Shown here piece by piece: positions 10,243 to 21,514 of a DNA stretch of 64,000 nucleotides (position 1 is its first letter; every line of letters begins with the position of its first letter). The notes below the pieces were generated by a model. It was given only the letters and a program-made list of their open reading frames with translations, did no database searches and was not told where the DNA came from. Both the position numbers and the translations under genes were made by a program. This stretch comes from Sambucus nigra. Lineage: Eukaryota; Streptophyta; Magnoliopsida; Dipsacales; Adoxaceae. The stretch is from the NCBI GenBank assembly GCA_949130495.1, contig OX422217.1, forward strand, positions 573,720,606-573,784,605, written 5' to 3'.

Positions 10243-11680
10243 ATTATGTTTAGTGTTGTATTTTCAAGATCGATGAACATATTTCATAAAAAACAATTAT
10301 GATTAATTTAGTTAGAAATAAAATTCTAATTCCTTTATTGTTATAAATAAATTTGTATTTTTATGCTTTCCAGTTTTAATAACTGGTGTTGTAAGAGATT
10401 TACTAACACAATTGTTATCTACCTTCGAAGAGAAGTTCATTGATAATGTCAACTAATAAAAAGGATCATGTCATTGAATAATTGGTCTTGAGTTCTATTA
10501 GTAACATATAAAAAGGATAATCTTTTTTTATTTAATTTACTCATATAACAGTTAACAATGTTCAAAAATAGCTTTTGAAACTATAACTTCGCGGCCTGTC
10601 TCAAGGCCAAGCCATGAGTTCTCATGACGAGGCTATAGCAACAGAACCTATGCCTCTAACCTTTGAAACTAAAGCAACAAGGCTATAGTGCCTCGAGGCT
10701 AGGCCAATGTTTAAGCCTCAGTTACACTTTTACACTTGTACTGTACGAAATCTGATCCTATAAAATATGTATATCTAATTTAAACATACATTCATAGACT
10801 TATATATACCGATTTATTACGATGATTGATGATACAATATTTTTTTATTGTACTTCATGATCACACTCTGTTGATTTTCTTAAGATGGGATCAATATTAA
10901 ACTATTTATTTATATCTTCTTGACTTTGCTTGTGTATCTTATTGGTGCTTTATAATTTTAATCTTTTGGGACCCCCATCCCCCACCCCCCCAAAAAAAAT
11001 AAAAAAACAAAAAAGTAAATAATTGTTCCTCTAGGCTAAAGCCTCGCCTCTTCTTAGCTTTTCCGAATATTGGCCATTGACTGTTACCTCAAGAAATAAG
11101 AAGATTTTCATTAAAACTGATCGTTTCTCCTATTTCACACATAAAGCAGTAAACCCATGCTTATATATTTAGCTTATAATTACTGCTGGTAGAAATATAC
11201 AACATATCAGTTCATAATTTTCATGGGTAGGCAGAATCAATCAGTTCATTGGCTTCAATAATCTCAGCTAGATCTCCAACACTCCATGTGAGTGGATTTC
11301 TGGCATTGTGAATCTTAAACCCCCTAACCATCTCAAACCTTTTAGACTATTTGCCTGCACAAAACAGCCAGAATTTGAATTTTGTCAACATAGAAACGCA
11401 CCTAGTGCTAGACGTGGGAGCCATTCTCGTTGGTCGGGGAGTACCATACTTGTTGCGTGCAAGTCGCATGCACTTATACTATCACACCTCTAACGTTTTC
11501 ATTATAAAGGAAAAAAATGACGTGGAAAGGTTTAATGTTGCTGAACCTGAAATATGTATAATATAAACTAGCATACTTTCTGGGCAAAACCTCTCAAAAA
11601 TAAATTTTAATTTAGTTCAAAGCTAAAGGTGTAAAATGACTTGGAGCATGTTATTATTTTTTCTAACTTGGAATTGATCT
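10243..11680. other. Intergenic stretch
   Basis: No gene is recognised. A 10590-10730 segment rich in AGGC/GCCT words (for example GGCTATAGTGCCTCGAGGC) and an AGGCTAAAGCCTCGCCTC word at 11034-11051 suggest inverted-repeat debris of a DNA element; boundaries cannot be set. C- and A-rich runs lie at 10973-11010. Confidence 0.4.
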
Positions 11681-11689
11681 TAAAAGCTC

Positions 11690-12232
11690 ATCTCCTAGTG
11701 GATTTGGTTAACTGTCTTGAACTGTAGCATTGCTTTTTACTTCGGTTTGCTGCAAGTATTTCTGTTCGGGCTGTGCCCTTTGATTTTGTTCCTAAAGAAA
11801 AGAAATTATGAACAACCAGCCAGCTTAGGTCTGGTCTAGTGAGCGCAATGGAAATTACCAAAATAAAACTCACAATCAGCCAAAGAGAATAACTCTCAAT
11901 ATTATTCAAGTAACTCCCACTCAAATTCTCTACTATGGTTTGAACAATGCTCTAACTTGACCACCTGTACCACCTTTGTCAACATGTGAGCCGAATTATC
12001 TTTGGTGTCAATATTCTTCAAAACAACACCCCCATCAATAACCTTGCCTATAAAACGAAATCGGATATCAATATGCTTGGTCCTCACAATGCACCTCTAC
12101 ACACTCTTGTGTAATACTTAAATCACCATTAAGATCGTGAAGCAATAAAGCCTCTTGAACGGCTTCCGTTGCCACCATATACTCTGCCTACGTAGTAGAC
12201 GAAGCAACTGTAGCTTGCAACATGAACCTCCA
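11690..12232 (-). pseudogene. Copia RNase H / 3' end relic
   Basis: On the minus strand the sequence encodes pieces typical of the end of Ty1/Copia pol: a LQATVASSTT-like and AEYMVATEAVQEA segment before 12150, then RTKHIDIRFRFI and NSAHMLTKVV (12087-11902). The conserved Copia versions are the STTEAEY motif and TKHIDIRYHFIR...PADMLTK. In-frame stops and a frameshift near 12090 break it. Sequence at 11845-11935 resembles the LTR at 19518-19700, so this may run into a 3' LTR. The relic is truncated at 12233 by the next element. Confidence 0.8.
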
Positions 12233-12522
12233 TGATGTAATCTAGGGTGCGGAAGCGTAAAATAAATCTAAACTACACAACAACAACAACAACAAAGGGA
12301 AAACATAAGTTGGTCTCAATTTCTCTCTCTAAACTTTCATTATCATATTGTCAAAAGTGATACAAATGAAGACCTTCTAGCTATTTATACTAAAGGTACA
12401 AAAAGGTAAAAAATAACAAGAAATGAAAAAAATGGCAAATAGGTCCCTATGCTCTTGCATCATTCTCCCCTACTTGTGAGAGTTCGTCTAGAGCGAAGAA
12501 AGTGTGTTCTAGGGCATCACCC

Positions 12523-14234
12523 CTACTTGAGAGGGAAGTTGTCCTTTGAAGCGTCCCGCATAATGACTTGCAAAATATCCTCGAAGAGAAACCACAAATT
12601 TACGCCATGCCGATGAATAGGAATGTGGCCTCTAATCCATTCAAATGAAGGGCTAACACACGATCGACGTGGAGAGGGCCATTGATGCCAAATTTCATCC
12701 AAATTCATCGTGATGAGCCTCCGTAGCATCAAATTATGTAAATGAGTCGTGGAGCGCTCCTCATAAGTAACCCCAAAAGGGTCCACAAATCCCACTCCAA
12801 TCATGATCACCCCACGCAACATATACTCCTCAAAGGAAAAAATCACCGAGCCATCATCACAAAACTCATCATTGTGACAAAAAATTGGAAAGAATTCTGT
12901 AAAATCTAATATTTTCACCTAGCGATAGTGAGTGCGAGTCTCCCAGCCGTATTCAACAAATAAATCGAAAAAATCACATAGAAAGTACCCATCATCTTCT
13001 ATCCCAAAGATAGGAATGAAGTCCACAATCTCAAATGCCTCCAAATCCCTATGTCGAGTACGAGTGATACACCCATCCTCCTTGAATATGGGAATAGAGT
13101 CACAAGGAAGGAACACGTAATCACTATCAAGCATTGTTGGGGTCTCAACAACCTCGGAGACATCTTCGTAAAGCATAACTGAAGAGATAGTATCATCGGT
13201 GTGCGCGGGAATGACATCTGATGTAGTAGGAGGTACACGGGTGGATAAGTACTAAATATTGGACCAAATATCTCGCTCGTGCACGTACCCAGTGTTCAAA
13301 TACCGTCTCCATCTCAAGATACTCAGCTCGACATAGGGCTTTGTTTCGGCCGGATCGGATCGGAAAATGCCTATTCGGAAAAAATTCCGGTTTTTTCGGA
13401 AATAAAATAACTATTCCGATTTCCGATCCGATTTTTTCGGAAAATTAAAAAAATTTCCGAATTCGGAAAAATCGGAAAATCGGCAAAAATCGGAAAAAAT
13501 CGGAAATTCACAAAATATATTAAAAATCCAGAAATTTCAGAAATTCCAAAATTTCAAAAAAATAAATTATGGATTTTCGATTACTCGAAATTCTCATTTT
13601 AAAGAAACAATGAAAATAGCTTAACCCAACATGTAAACACATGAGGATTTGGCTCATTTTTCATTTGTGTAGAAGTTAGGAGGATACTCTCCTTTTATAG
13701 AGCATATTTTGGAGCCCTCTCCCTCTCCCAACCGATGTGGGATATGGGAAATTTTCAAAAAATCGGAAAAGAAATCGGAAAAATCGGAAATCGGAAAATA
13801 ATTCCGAAAAAATCGGAAATAATTCGGAAAAAAATCGGAAAAATCGGATCGGCATAGTTTCGGAAAAATCGGATCGGAAAAATCGGAAAATCGGAAATTC
13901 AGAATTATTTCCGATTTCCGATCCGATTTTTTTCGGAAAAATCGGAAATCGGAAAATCGGAAATCGGCAAACTAAAATTTTATTCCAAATTCGGAAAAAA
14001 TCGGATCGGAAATCGGAAAAATCGAAAAGTTCGGAAAAAAAACACAGCGCTAGCTCGACACATATTTAGGTGTTGTCGATACATCTCATACTCCCGGATG
14101 GAGTAAGCACTATACGCGAATGTGTGAAGCTTTTGAGATAGATATGAATCCATCGCAGCCCAAGAATCTAGAATACTTTGGAGTTTCTTGACGATGGCAC
14201 AACTTACCTTGTCGAAATCGACACATGCATTCAT
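12523..14234 (-). pseudogene. Unrecognised ORF of the 230-bp-LTR element, interrupted
   Basis: Reading frames on the minus strand begin at 14234 (start MNACVDFDKVSC) and continue, across a MITE insertion (13334-14052), into frames at 13238-12919 and 12918-12523. The predicted protein is acidic and rich in D, E and aromatic residues, with two similar DFIPIF/DSIPIF-type segments. Its position between PBS and PPT suggests a gag-like or captured host protein. I recognise no family and no zinc knuckle. It is broken by the MITE, by stop codons and by at least one frame change. Confidence 0.5.
13334..14052. mobile_element. hAT-type non-autonomous element rich in ATCGGAAA words
   Basis: It starts TAGGGCTTTGTTTCGG; the reverse complement of its end starts TAGCGCTGTGTTTT, an imperfect TIR of hAT character. 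It is flanked by the perfect 8-bp duplication GCTCGACA (13326-13333 and 14053-14060). The subterminal regions (13350-13510 and 13745-14035) are dense in ATCGGAAA and its complement, in both orientations. The middle is AT-rich. The 13737-14069 open frame is only a translation of these repeats. Confidence 0.85.
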
Positions 14235-15166
14235 ATCGAGCCCGTATTTGGTACCATCCCACGATAATTTGAAAGAAAGGTATTCTTCAGGTAGGGGAGG
14301 GATTAAATCTTAGGGCTTTGATAGATTTGGGGAAAATTTGTAATTTTTAGAAAAGTCAGGGGCTGAATTGTAATTTTCAAAAATTGGTAGGGAATTAGCG
14401 TGTTAAAGAGGCCCCGGTGGTGCGAAAATTTGGTTAGGATTTGTGATGTGGGTGGAGATTGCCCGGGTTGAATATGAATGTCTATTAGGGTTAGGAATTT
14501 TAGATGGAGTGAGTTTTGGGGTTTCTTGAGAATGGGGTAAGTAGGGCTTGGAGTCTATTTCTTTTTGTTGAAATCGAATGGGGTTTGTAATAGGAGGAGT
14601 TTTACGTAGGTTGGGATGAATCTTGGATTGATAGGAAGTGGAGGCACTTTCTTGAAAGTCCGGTGAACCTAAGGTTGATTGGGTGTGGTTAATGGCTTGA
14701 TTCCTTGAAAGGTGTTCACCGATCTGTGTTAGAGCCGGAATAGACCTGTTAGGAGGCTGACCCGCATGGATCGACGGGCTGGTTGCAGTGACAGGGTGGT
14801 TGGATGAATTCCGGCAGCTGTCCGTGGCTTTTCGATTACGAACAATCTGTTTCTCTTCGGTGGAAGCCCTGGCAGGTCTGGGGACTGCCTAGCCCCATCG
14901 TTTCGACAACTTCTTCACTTCGGCAGTGTCGACCTGCTTCTGCAGCAGTTTCTCTGGCCTTCCGACAGCGATCGATGGCAGTTTGCTGTCACAATGTTCT
15001 GGAAACAGCTACCCTATTTTCTTCAACAAGATTGCAATCTAAGGTTTCGTGTGTGTGTGTGGGGGGGGGGGGGGAGGGCGTGTATCACTCGGATGAACCC
15101 AACTCGAATCCCAATATTCAATAAACATAGTTGATTTCAATAACAAATCACGCTCTGATATCAATT
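14235..15166 (-). other. Leader region of the 230-bp-LTR element
   Basis: This lies between the PBS (15154-15166 region) and the first ORF start at 14234 on the minus strand. It has no recognisable domain. A (GT)n run followed by 14 G residues lies at 15050-15074. Confidence 0.5.
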
Positions 15167-15396
15167 TGATGTAATCTAGGGTATGGAAGCGTAAAAAAAG
15201 AAGTTATCAACAACAACAACAAAAAAAGATCAAGGGTTTCTTATTTCTCTCTCTAGTCTCTCATTCTCAATTAGGCAATAGTGATACAAATGAGGACCTT
15301 CTAGCTATTTATACTAAATGTACAAAAAAGGTAAAAATAACAAGAATCTAATAAGAAATGCAAAAATGATGAATAGATACCTATGCTCTTGCATCA

Positions 15397-16075
15397 GTTC
15401 CCCTCTTTTAGATTGATAAAGGGCCAAAGGCCTGGTTACAAGGTTGAGTTACAATTACCCAAAGGCTAAATACGTGTCTGATGCTAAGAATTAAAAGAGA
15501 GCTAAAGAGAGAAAATACAAGTGTATGGTAAATGAAGCTCAACTACTACTTGGCTGACATTAATGAACTGTTGGGTATTTATAGCTGTGGAGTGATCTTG
15601 CTTGAGCTTAAGCGGGAAGAAAGCATTAATTGTGGCGGTTAGGAACCATCAATACCTACCTTATCCGAGGACCTGTGTAGCATTCCTGCCTTCTCTGTGA
15701 CTCGGGAATCTAGGGCTCTGGGACATTGTGTTTTCGTAAAATACCTCGGTTAGGAAGGTCAAACATTCTCTTTTTCACTTGCGTTATAAGTTTGAAATTC
15801 ATAACATGGATTGAGAAATATTTAAGTCACGAGTGGTGGATAGTGCCACAGGCTCACTTGGGAAGTTGACAAGTGTCTGAGGGCTAGGGTCCATTTGTCA
15901 TTTCCAATTTTAGATGCCGAGAGGCTTTTTGTAATGGACTTCCGATTGTATTCATGCTATTAAGAGAGGGATGTGTCCTTGGACTTTATTATAGGCTCTA
16001 AGAGGTGCATTTCTTATGGGCTTTTATTCTCGTTGGGCCCTTGAGGTGGGCTGGGCCTTGAGTAAGTTTAGTACC
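15397..16075. repeat. LTR-like segment within Copia relics
   Basis: This GC-moderate segment separates Copia integrase sequence (to the right) from the 230-bp-LTR element. On the minus strand it holds a strong TATA-type word CTATAAATACCC (15576-15587), as in many plant LTRs. No TG...CA termini with duplication could be fixed, so classification is tentative. Confidence 0.3.
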
Positions 16076-16089
16076 AAATTAATATGTAC

Positions 16090-16620
16090 TACATAGGGTA
16101 AAGCCTCTACCTAAAAATGCTTAGGTAAGCCCAAATCGGACAACATACACCTCACATTTTCAAGTAAGGTTCGGTTCATCCAATCTGCTACTCCATTTTG
16201 TTGTGGAGTTTTTCGGACTATTAAATGCCGAACAATACCCTAATCCTAAAAACACTTCAAGTATGGATCATATCGGTATTCACCGTTGTTATTCAATCTA
16301 AGCTCTTTGATCTTCCTATCGGTTTACTTCCTCCAACATCTTCTTCCATTTATGAAAGACCCCCAAAACCTTGTCCTTGTGTTTCACGGTATAGACCCAA
16401 GTCCTTCGTGAGTAGTAATAAATGAAAGTCACAAAATAGTGATTACCTCTCAAAGAAGGTGTTTAAGAAAGACCCCAAACTTCGTGTGAACGTAATCTTG
16501 GTGTTTTTTGTGCAATGAATCACTTTGCCAAACTCGACTCTCGTTTACTGCCCTAACATGTAATGCTCACATAAGCCCAACTTGAAACTCTTCGTACCCT
16601 TTAACAATCCTTGTTTACTC
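16090..16620 (-). pseudogene. Degraded Copia integrase
   Basis: Minus-strand translation in several frames gives remnants of the Copia integrase order: a CEHYMLGQ zinc-binding piece followed by TRVEFGKVIH near 16570, then an FGGL/VGGSK area, then a STTKWS piece (normally TPQQNG) and VRCMLSDLGLPKHF near 16130. Many stops and frameshifts. It lies downstream of the gag/protease relic in the order expected for Copia (gag-PR-INT). Confidence 0.7.
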
Positions 16621-16739
16621 AACACTGTTATGGCCTTTTCCCCGACATGACCCAAAGGCATATTCAAAAACCTAGTGGAATCTGTCTTTGTCTCTTCTTT
16701 CTCATTGGCAATTGAGGCATGATATGCTACCGTTCTTCC

Positions 16740-17841
16740 TTAGAGAAAATAGTGCTTTCGATCTTTCTTTCCTCTCAAGGCACCCAAGACAACTTCTAGC
16801 AATCCGTCGTCGATACAATCTTGCACTCGTTGGAATCTAAACCACCCAAAGAAATAAAATTCTTTTATAAATTCGGAACATAGCGAACATTCGTGACAAT
16901 ACAAGTCACTCGATAATGCATCTTCAATTTGATTGTGCCAATATCCTTCCACCGACAACCATGGTCATTACCCATAAAGACTTTCCCTCCATCCCCTCTT
17001 TAACGTTTGGAACAAATATCTATCCAGACACTTATGGTATGAGCACCCCAAGTCAAGAATCCTCTCGTTTGAAGAGCTTTCCATTAAAGAAACTAGCAAC
17101 GTAGTCCCATATTCGTCATCTTTTGATTTAATATATTTGACGGACTCTGCCATCGGTTTCTTATCATCTTAGGGAAATCATACTTAATATTCCCCTTTTG
17201 TTGCACTGGTAACACAATATATTTGCTAAGCCCTTGGTTTGAGACATGACCTAAAACTTCCTCTTTCACCTCGCTTTCTCTTTTCGATCCTACCCCGCTC
17301 AACCAACGTGTCAGACTGAGAATCATGGTTCTCCTTCTTCCACTTCTCACTTCCCAACAAAGCTGAAGGAGACATTGTCAAACTTCACATCATCCTTTCT
17401 ATATAGCAATGTGGTGCTTAAATGCTCATATGAATCCGGAAGTGAATTTAGAAGAACTAAAGTTTTATCTTCATCACCCATATCAACATCTTAGCTTAAT
17501 AAATCGGAGAATTTTTTATTAAACTCATCAAGATGTTTATAATAATTTTTTCTTGATGTTGAGACGATTTTGTATGCTCTTTGTTATATAGTTTTCTTCC
17601 ATATTTTCTCCGTCGATTCCTCATTCATCACATAGTAGAAATTTAACCGGATAGTGCTACATGGTTGCAAGTTGCATTCCTTCCAATCATCTTCCGACAT
17701 ATCCACTAATTTACTTGCAATATCGGCTAATGCCTTATGCAAACCTTGTTGGACCAAGACTTCTTTCATTTGGCATTGCCATATGCCAAAATTAATGGTT
17801 TTAGCATCACACTTCTTCAAGTCAAACTTTACCATTGACAC
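16740..17841 (-). pseudogene. Copia gag and protease relic
   Basis: The minus-strand frame starting at 17841 opens MSMVKFDLKKCDAKTINFGI, then ...WQCQMKEVLVQQGLHKAL and MSEDDWKE...STIRLNF, the hallmark of the Copia gag domain (family forms KFDL-KFDG-NFSIWK and LLIQQGLHKAL). Further down are a DLGCSYHKCLDRYLFQTLKR segment (protease/zinc region, 17000-17100) and ISLGGLDSN-type sequence near 16840. Frameshifts and stops are frequent. Confidence 0.8.
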
Positions 17842-17995
17842 TTTGCAACCTTAGATGTAGTAATTCTCTAATCTTCAAAACGAATACTCAATAAGAAACT
17901 ACTAAGCGAAGAACAAAATCCTACTTAGGAATTTTATCAAATACCGTGGATGCATACAAAGCTAAGACCCTACAAGCTAAAACTCAGATACCAAT

Positions 17996-18700
17996 TGTAT
18001 TGCGGATACTCACTCAATAAAGTAATTCATTCATGCCCAAGATCCAAGACCGAACAAACTCAAGAAATAAGTAAGAATAATACAATCTAAATGAAAAGTA
18101 TGAGAAATTATAAGAAAATCACACACCAATTAAGCACAAGACATGACATACAGTTCACCAATTTGGCTACATCCACGGAGGATGATAGCTTCCTTTGTTT
18201 GATTAAATCAATAAAGGTTACAGCTTCTCTCAAGCCTCACTATATTCTCAATGTGTATTCAAGATCAATAAATTATGAACAATGGTTTCTCTTTCTCTTT
18301 CTCTTAGGTTAAGTAACCTAGAAGTTTCTATTTATTCACCGGAGACGGTGGGACAGATATACCAAAATTATCCTCACTTAAACACTATATTTCACAGATC
18401 TGGCCCATTCACTTCAGCAAACCTAGCCCCTTCAATGGTTTCGGGTTTCTAACATGAAGTTGTAAAAAAACTCTATCTTGGGATTCACCTCGCAAAACCA
18501 CCTTCGCTGCAGTGAAGTCCCCCTTCGCTGGGTGGGCCAGTGAGCAGAAATCTGAGCCAATATCCACACAAATGACGGATTATAATCATATATTGGCTCA
18601 AGGAATTTAGAGCCGAAGATACCAAATAAGATAAAATACTGAAGTGCCCTTTGGCCAATTAGAGAACATTCCTAATGAACATGCCCTTTTTCTACTAACA
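17996..18700 (-). repeat. Candidate 5' LTR of the Copia relic
   Basis: On the minus strand the segment begins TGTTAGTAGAAAAAGG and ends GCAATACA, followed immediately by ATTGGTATCTGAG (17993-17983), a tRNA-iMet-type PBS, and then by the gag start at 17841. AATAAATAGAAAC near 18330 could serve as a TATA element. The right end rests on TG and distance only; the partner LTR was not found. Confidence 0.5.
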
Positions 18701-19154
18701 GTATACATTAAAATAAAATAAAAATGCAGTTTAATCGTGAACTCCATACATACGACCCATGGAGCACCACCATTTGCATCATTAACGAAAGCTCAACCAC
18801 AAGCTTTATTGGAATATTGTAGACATCCTTACCACGCAAACAGATATTTAGAAAATTTTGGGGACATTAATTTTAACCCAAACGTTTTTTCTTACTCTTT
18901 CTTGTGCCAAATAATAAAGTTCTTATAAATTGGGATTTCAAGGTCAATTCATAATGTTCCAGCCTAATAAAGTCAACTGAGGGGTCATAGGGAACCGAAG
19001 TTATTTATGGGATCAAATCTACTTTTAACTCACAACTGAATGAGGCACCAATCATTTTTTTCAGACCCATAAACCCAGCTCAAGCTTCCTTAATGCCACA
19101 GCCTAATCCAATTTTTCCTATTAATTCACAGCCCAGCCAAGTTAAATTTTTTCT

Positions 19155-19700
19155 TCAAGTCAAGTTCTGCTTTAGGACCAAATATTGCATTACCTTATTA
19201 GGACCACGGTAGTTGTCAAGGCTTGATGCTTCAAGGATCTCATCATTGGGGTACTCGTCAAAAATCGGCAGGAAGTCCCAATCTACGTGAGGGTTGAGGG
19301 GTTCGCGTAGAACGGACTGGACCCTGAACTCCTTGAATTTCAGAAACATCTCCATCATATTATCCCATCATTTTTCCATTTTTCATTTTAATCGATCAAA
19401 GCGATATTTACTTTCGATTGTATGCAACTTCTCTGCATGAATCCACTCGCATAATGAAATGCTGAAGGAAAAAACAAACCACTACACCAAAGAATGAATC
19501 GCGCTTTGATACCAATTTGACGCAAAGCAAATGCAGTGGAAAATACCGAAATAAAATACACTCAACCAAAGAGGAAAACTCTAGATATCATTCAATTAGC
19601 TCCCCCTCAAATGGGGGATTATAATCATATTTATAGACTTCAAGGAGCCCAAGATACCAATTAGCATGTCATTTGTTGCTCGAAACATTTTCCAGTAACA
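19155..19700 (-). pseudogene. 5' end of another LTR retroelement (LTR, PBS, gag fragment)
   Basis: On the minus strand a candidate LTR (19700-19518, TGTTACTGG...TTTGCGTCA, with a CTATAAATATG box) is followed by the PBS TTGGTATCAAAGCGC and then an open frame from 19358 to 19155 (start MMEMFLKFKEFRVQ) of unknown family in the gag position. Nothing further of this element is recognised to the left. Confidence 0.5.
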
Positions 19701-19711
19701 TAAATATTTCA

Positions 19712-19887
19712 AAATATAGAGGTCGTACCTTGGTCAGATGGTAAGTGACCTGGCCCAAACTATGGTTGGTCGCGGGTTTGAGACATGGGAGCAGCCTCTC
19801 CATATATCGGGGCAAGGCCAACCGATATCCGCCTCTCCCAGACCCTGCAGTTAAGCGGGAGCCTTGTACACTGGGAATGACCTTTTT
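19712..19887 (+). mobile_element. Au-like tRNA-derived SINE
   Basis: The element begins with a tRNA-like part: an A-box-like TGGTCAGATGGTAAGTG, then the B-box-like GGTCGCGGGTTTGAGAC. It continues with GGGAGCAGCCTCTC, GGCAAGGCC and TCCCAGACCCTGCA, and ends GCGGGAGCCTTGTACACTGG...CCTTTTT. This is the order of the plant Au SINE family, whose 3' end is a short T run. It is flanked by the 12-bp direct repeat ATAAATATTTCA at 19700-19711 and 19888-19899. Confidence 0.88.
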
Positions 19888-19899
19888 ATAAATATTTCA

Positions 19900-21097
19900 C
19901 AAGATACAAAATACTTGTGTAAAAATACAAGTGATGTGGCAAGGAGACGCCACCGTCCACTTGCTGCAAGACATCTCACTTGTCACACGTGGCAAGTACG
20001 ATATTTTTGCAAAAAGACACTACTCCCATATAAAGTATAAAAAAAGCAGCTAAAATTCTGAAAAAACTTATTATATCAAATTGTCTAAATTAATTGCATT
20101 TAATTATTTTTGTTGAGTACAAAACTTGATATCCTCCAAAATAAAAGTTTTTCTCTATCCGCACATTTCACACGTGTAAGCTCATTGCCAAACCCACTAC
20201 TTTTGGACCGTTTCTCTGACTCAGACTAACAAGCACAGCCGAAAACAAAACTAATTGAATACAAATGACCTCATATCTAGGGTACTAAAATCAGTCCAAT
20301 TTTGATGTATGATTTTGAGCAGTCTGTTCAAGAGGCTGAGTGAGAAAGTTTATTCCACATCCCCAATTTGGCACCAAAAAAACCCCACTATATCAGCTTC
20401 TCTATTTATATGAGTTCTAATAAGTTGGTCCCAACATCTGCAAATTCTGAAGAGGAAAGATTCAACCCCTAAAGGGTTGAATGCTTTTTTTTTTCCCAGA
20501 AAGTGGGAACCTTGCAAAATCTTATTGCCAATCCATAAGTTCTCTGTACCTACTCGAACTCACTTAGGAATTGTAAGTCTCACACCATTGTCAATAAGAT
20601 CATGGAATTTTTGTAAAGCTAGCAAATAGATTTTGAATTGGATTTTTTCAAATTTAACATGCTATTATAGTAGACACGAGAGATGTTTCCCGTGTTCATT
20701 AAATATGAGAAACTACATAATAGTGTCATTTGATACCCTTCATATTCGGTATTTGCCTCCTCTAGAGTTCCGGTGTGTGTGGGTGGTGGTGGTGGTGGGT
20801 GGGAGGGGGAGATCTTTTGTTACATTTGAGAATTTTTGGTTATTGGTTTGTAATTGCAGTGAATTGGATTTTGTCGGTCCAGTAAATACGAGGTGTTGAC
20901 GGCTTTAACATATACTCAAGGTGGATACATAGAAGGGTTATTTGTCAGATTTCTTAGCTCAAGGGATGACCCAAAAACCTGACTTTCAAGTGTGTTTAGT
21001 GTAATATAACCTTGGAAAAAAGCAAGCGCACAGAAATTGGCGAATTGGACAATTAAAAAAATTAGATTATGTGATTTTAGGACTTAAAATAATATTG
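19900..21097. other. Intergenic stretch
   Basis: No gene recognised. The open frame 20633-20899 has no family motif and includes a (GGT)n/(GTGG)n low-complexity tract near 20780-20805. Confidence 0.45.
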
Positions 21098-21283
21098 ATT
21101 ATGGATATAGGATAACAAACATTTCGTTTCCATTTTTAGTCCCTATTTTCAAATTAAAGGGACATGTGCCATGTTGTGATTGGTTGACGTTTTGTGAATA
21201 TGTGTCCGCGTCAACGGCTTTATCCAAAAATAGGACTAAAATTATAAATAAAATGTTTGTTGTCCCATTTCCAAAATGCATAT
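21098..21283. mobile_element. MITE-like inverted repeat
   Basis: The left arm (TATGGATATAGGATAACAAA, then CATTTCG...TTTTTAGTCCCTATTTT) pairs with the reverse complement of the right arm (TATGCATTTTGGAAATGGGA, then CAACAAACATTTT...TTTTAGTCCTATTTTTG). It totals about 186 bp and is non-coding. The target duplication is not resolved. Confidence 0.6.
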
Positions 21284-21514
21284 TACAGTAAGTCTTAAAT
21301 TTACAAAGCTCCTTAAAAAATTTAGCTAAGTGCTTGTCTGTTTTTATTTTTATTTTTATTATTATTATATATTTAATTCTAATATGTGGCGGCTTTTAGG
21401 GTTTGTGCTTTTATCAATACCCTATTAGATTTTGTTTGTGCTGCATTAATTTCTCTAAATACTTGGCCTATCCTTGTTGGCAAGGACAAACACATCCCAT
21501 TTGTATACAGGACA

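Larger units (their letters stand above)
12233..15396 (-). mobile_element. 3.2-kb LTR element with 230-bp LTRs, no pol
   Basis: The two LTRs are 12233-12462 and 15167-15396, both exactly 230 bp with TGATG...CATCA ends. Read on the minus strand, the PBS TTGATATCAGAGC abuts the 15167 LTR and a polypurine tract AGGGGAGAA abuts the 12462 end. It is inserted into Copia RNase H sequence. The flanks (CTCCA and GTTCC) do not form an obvious target duplication, so one flank may be rearranged. The inside holds one broken ORF of unknown function and a hAT MITE but no protease, RT or integrase. Related LTRs lie at 590-826. Confidence 0.85.

Noticed and set aside
13737..14069. Open frame encoding a Lys/Asn/Arg/Ser-rich protein
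   Set aside because: It is only a translation of ATCGGAAA tandem words at the end of the hAT-type element.
14804..15124. 106-residue open frame on the + strand
   Set aside because: Lies antisense to the leader of the 230-bp-LTR element and ends in GT and G runs; no motif.
19715..19790. Possible tRNA gene
   Set aside because: A- and B-box-like words belong to the SINE head; there is no cloverleaf with an anticodon arm.
20633..20899. 88-residue open frame
   Set aside because: Crosses a GGT/GTGG low-complexity tract and shows no family motif or splice context.
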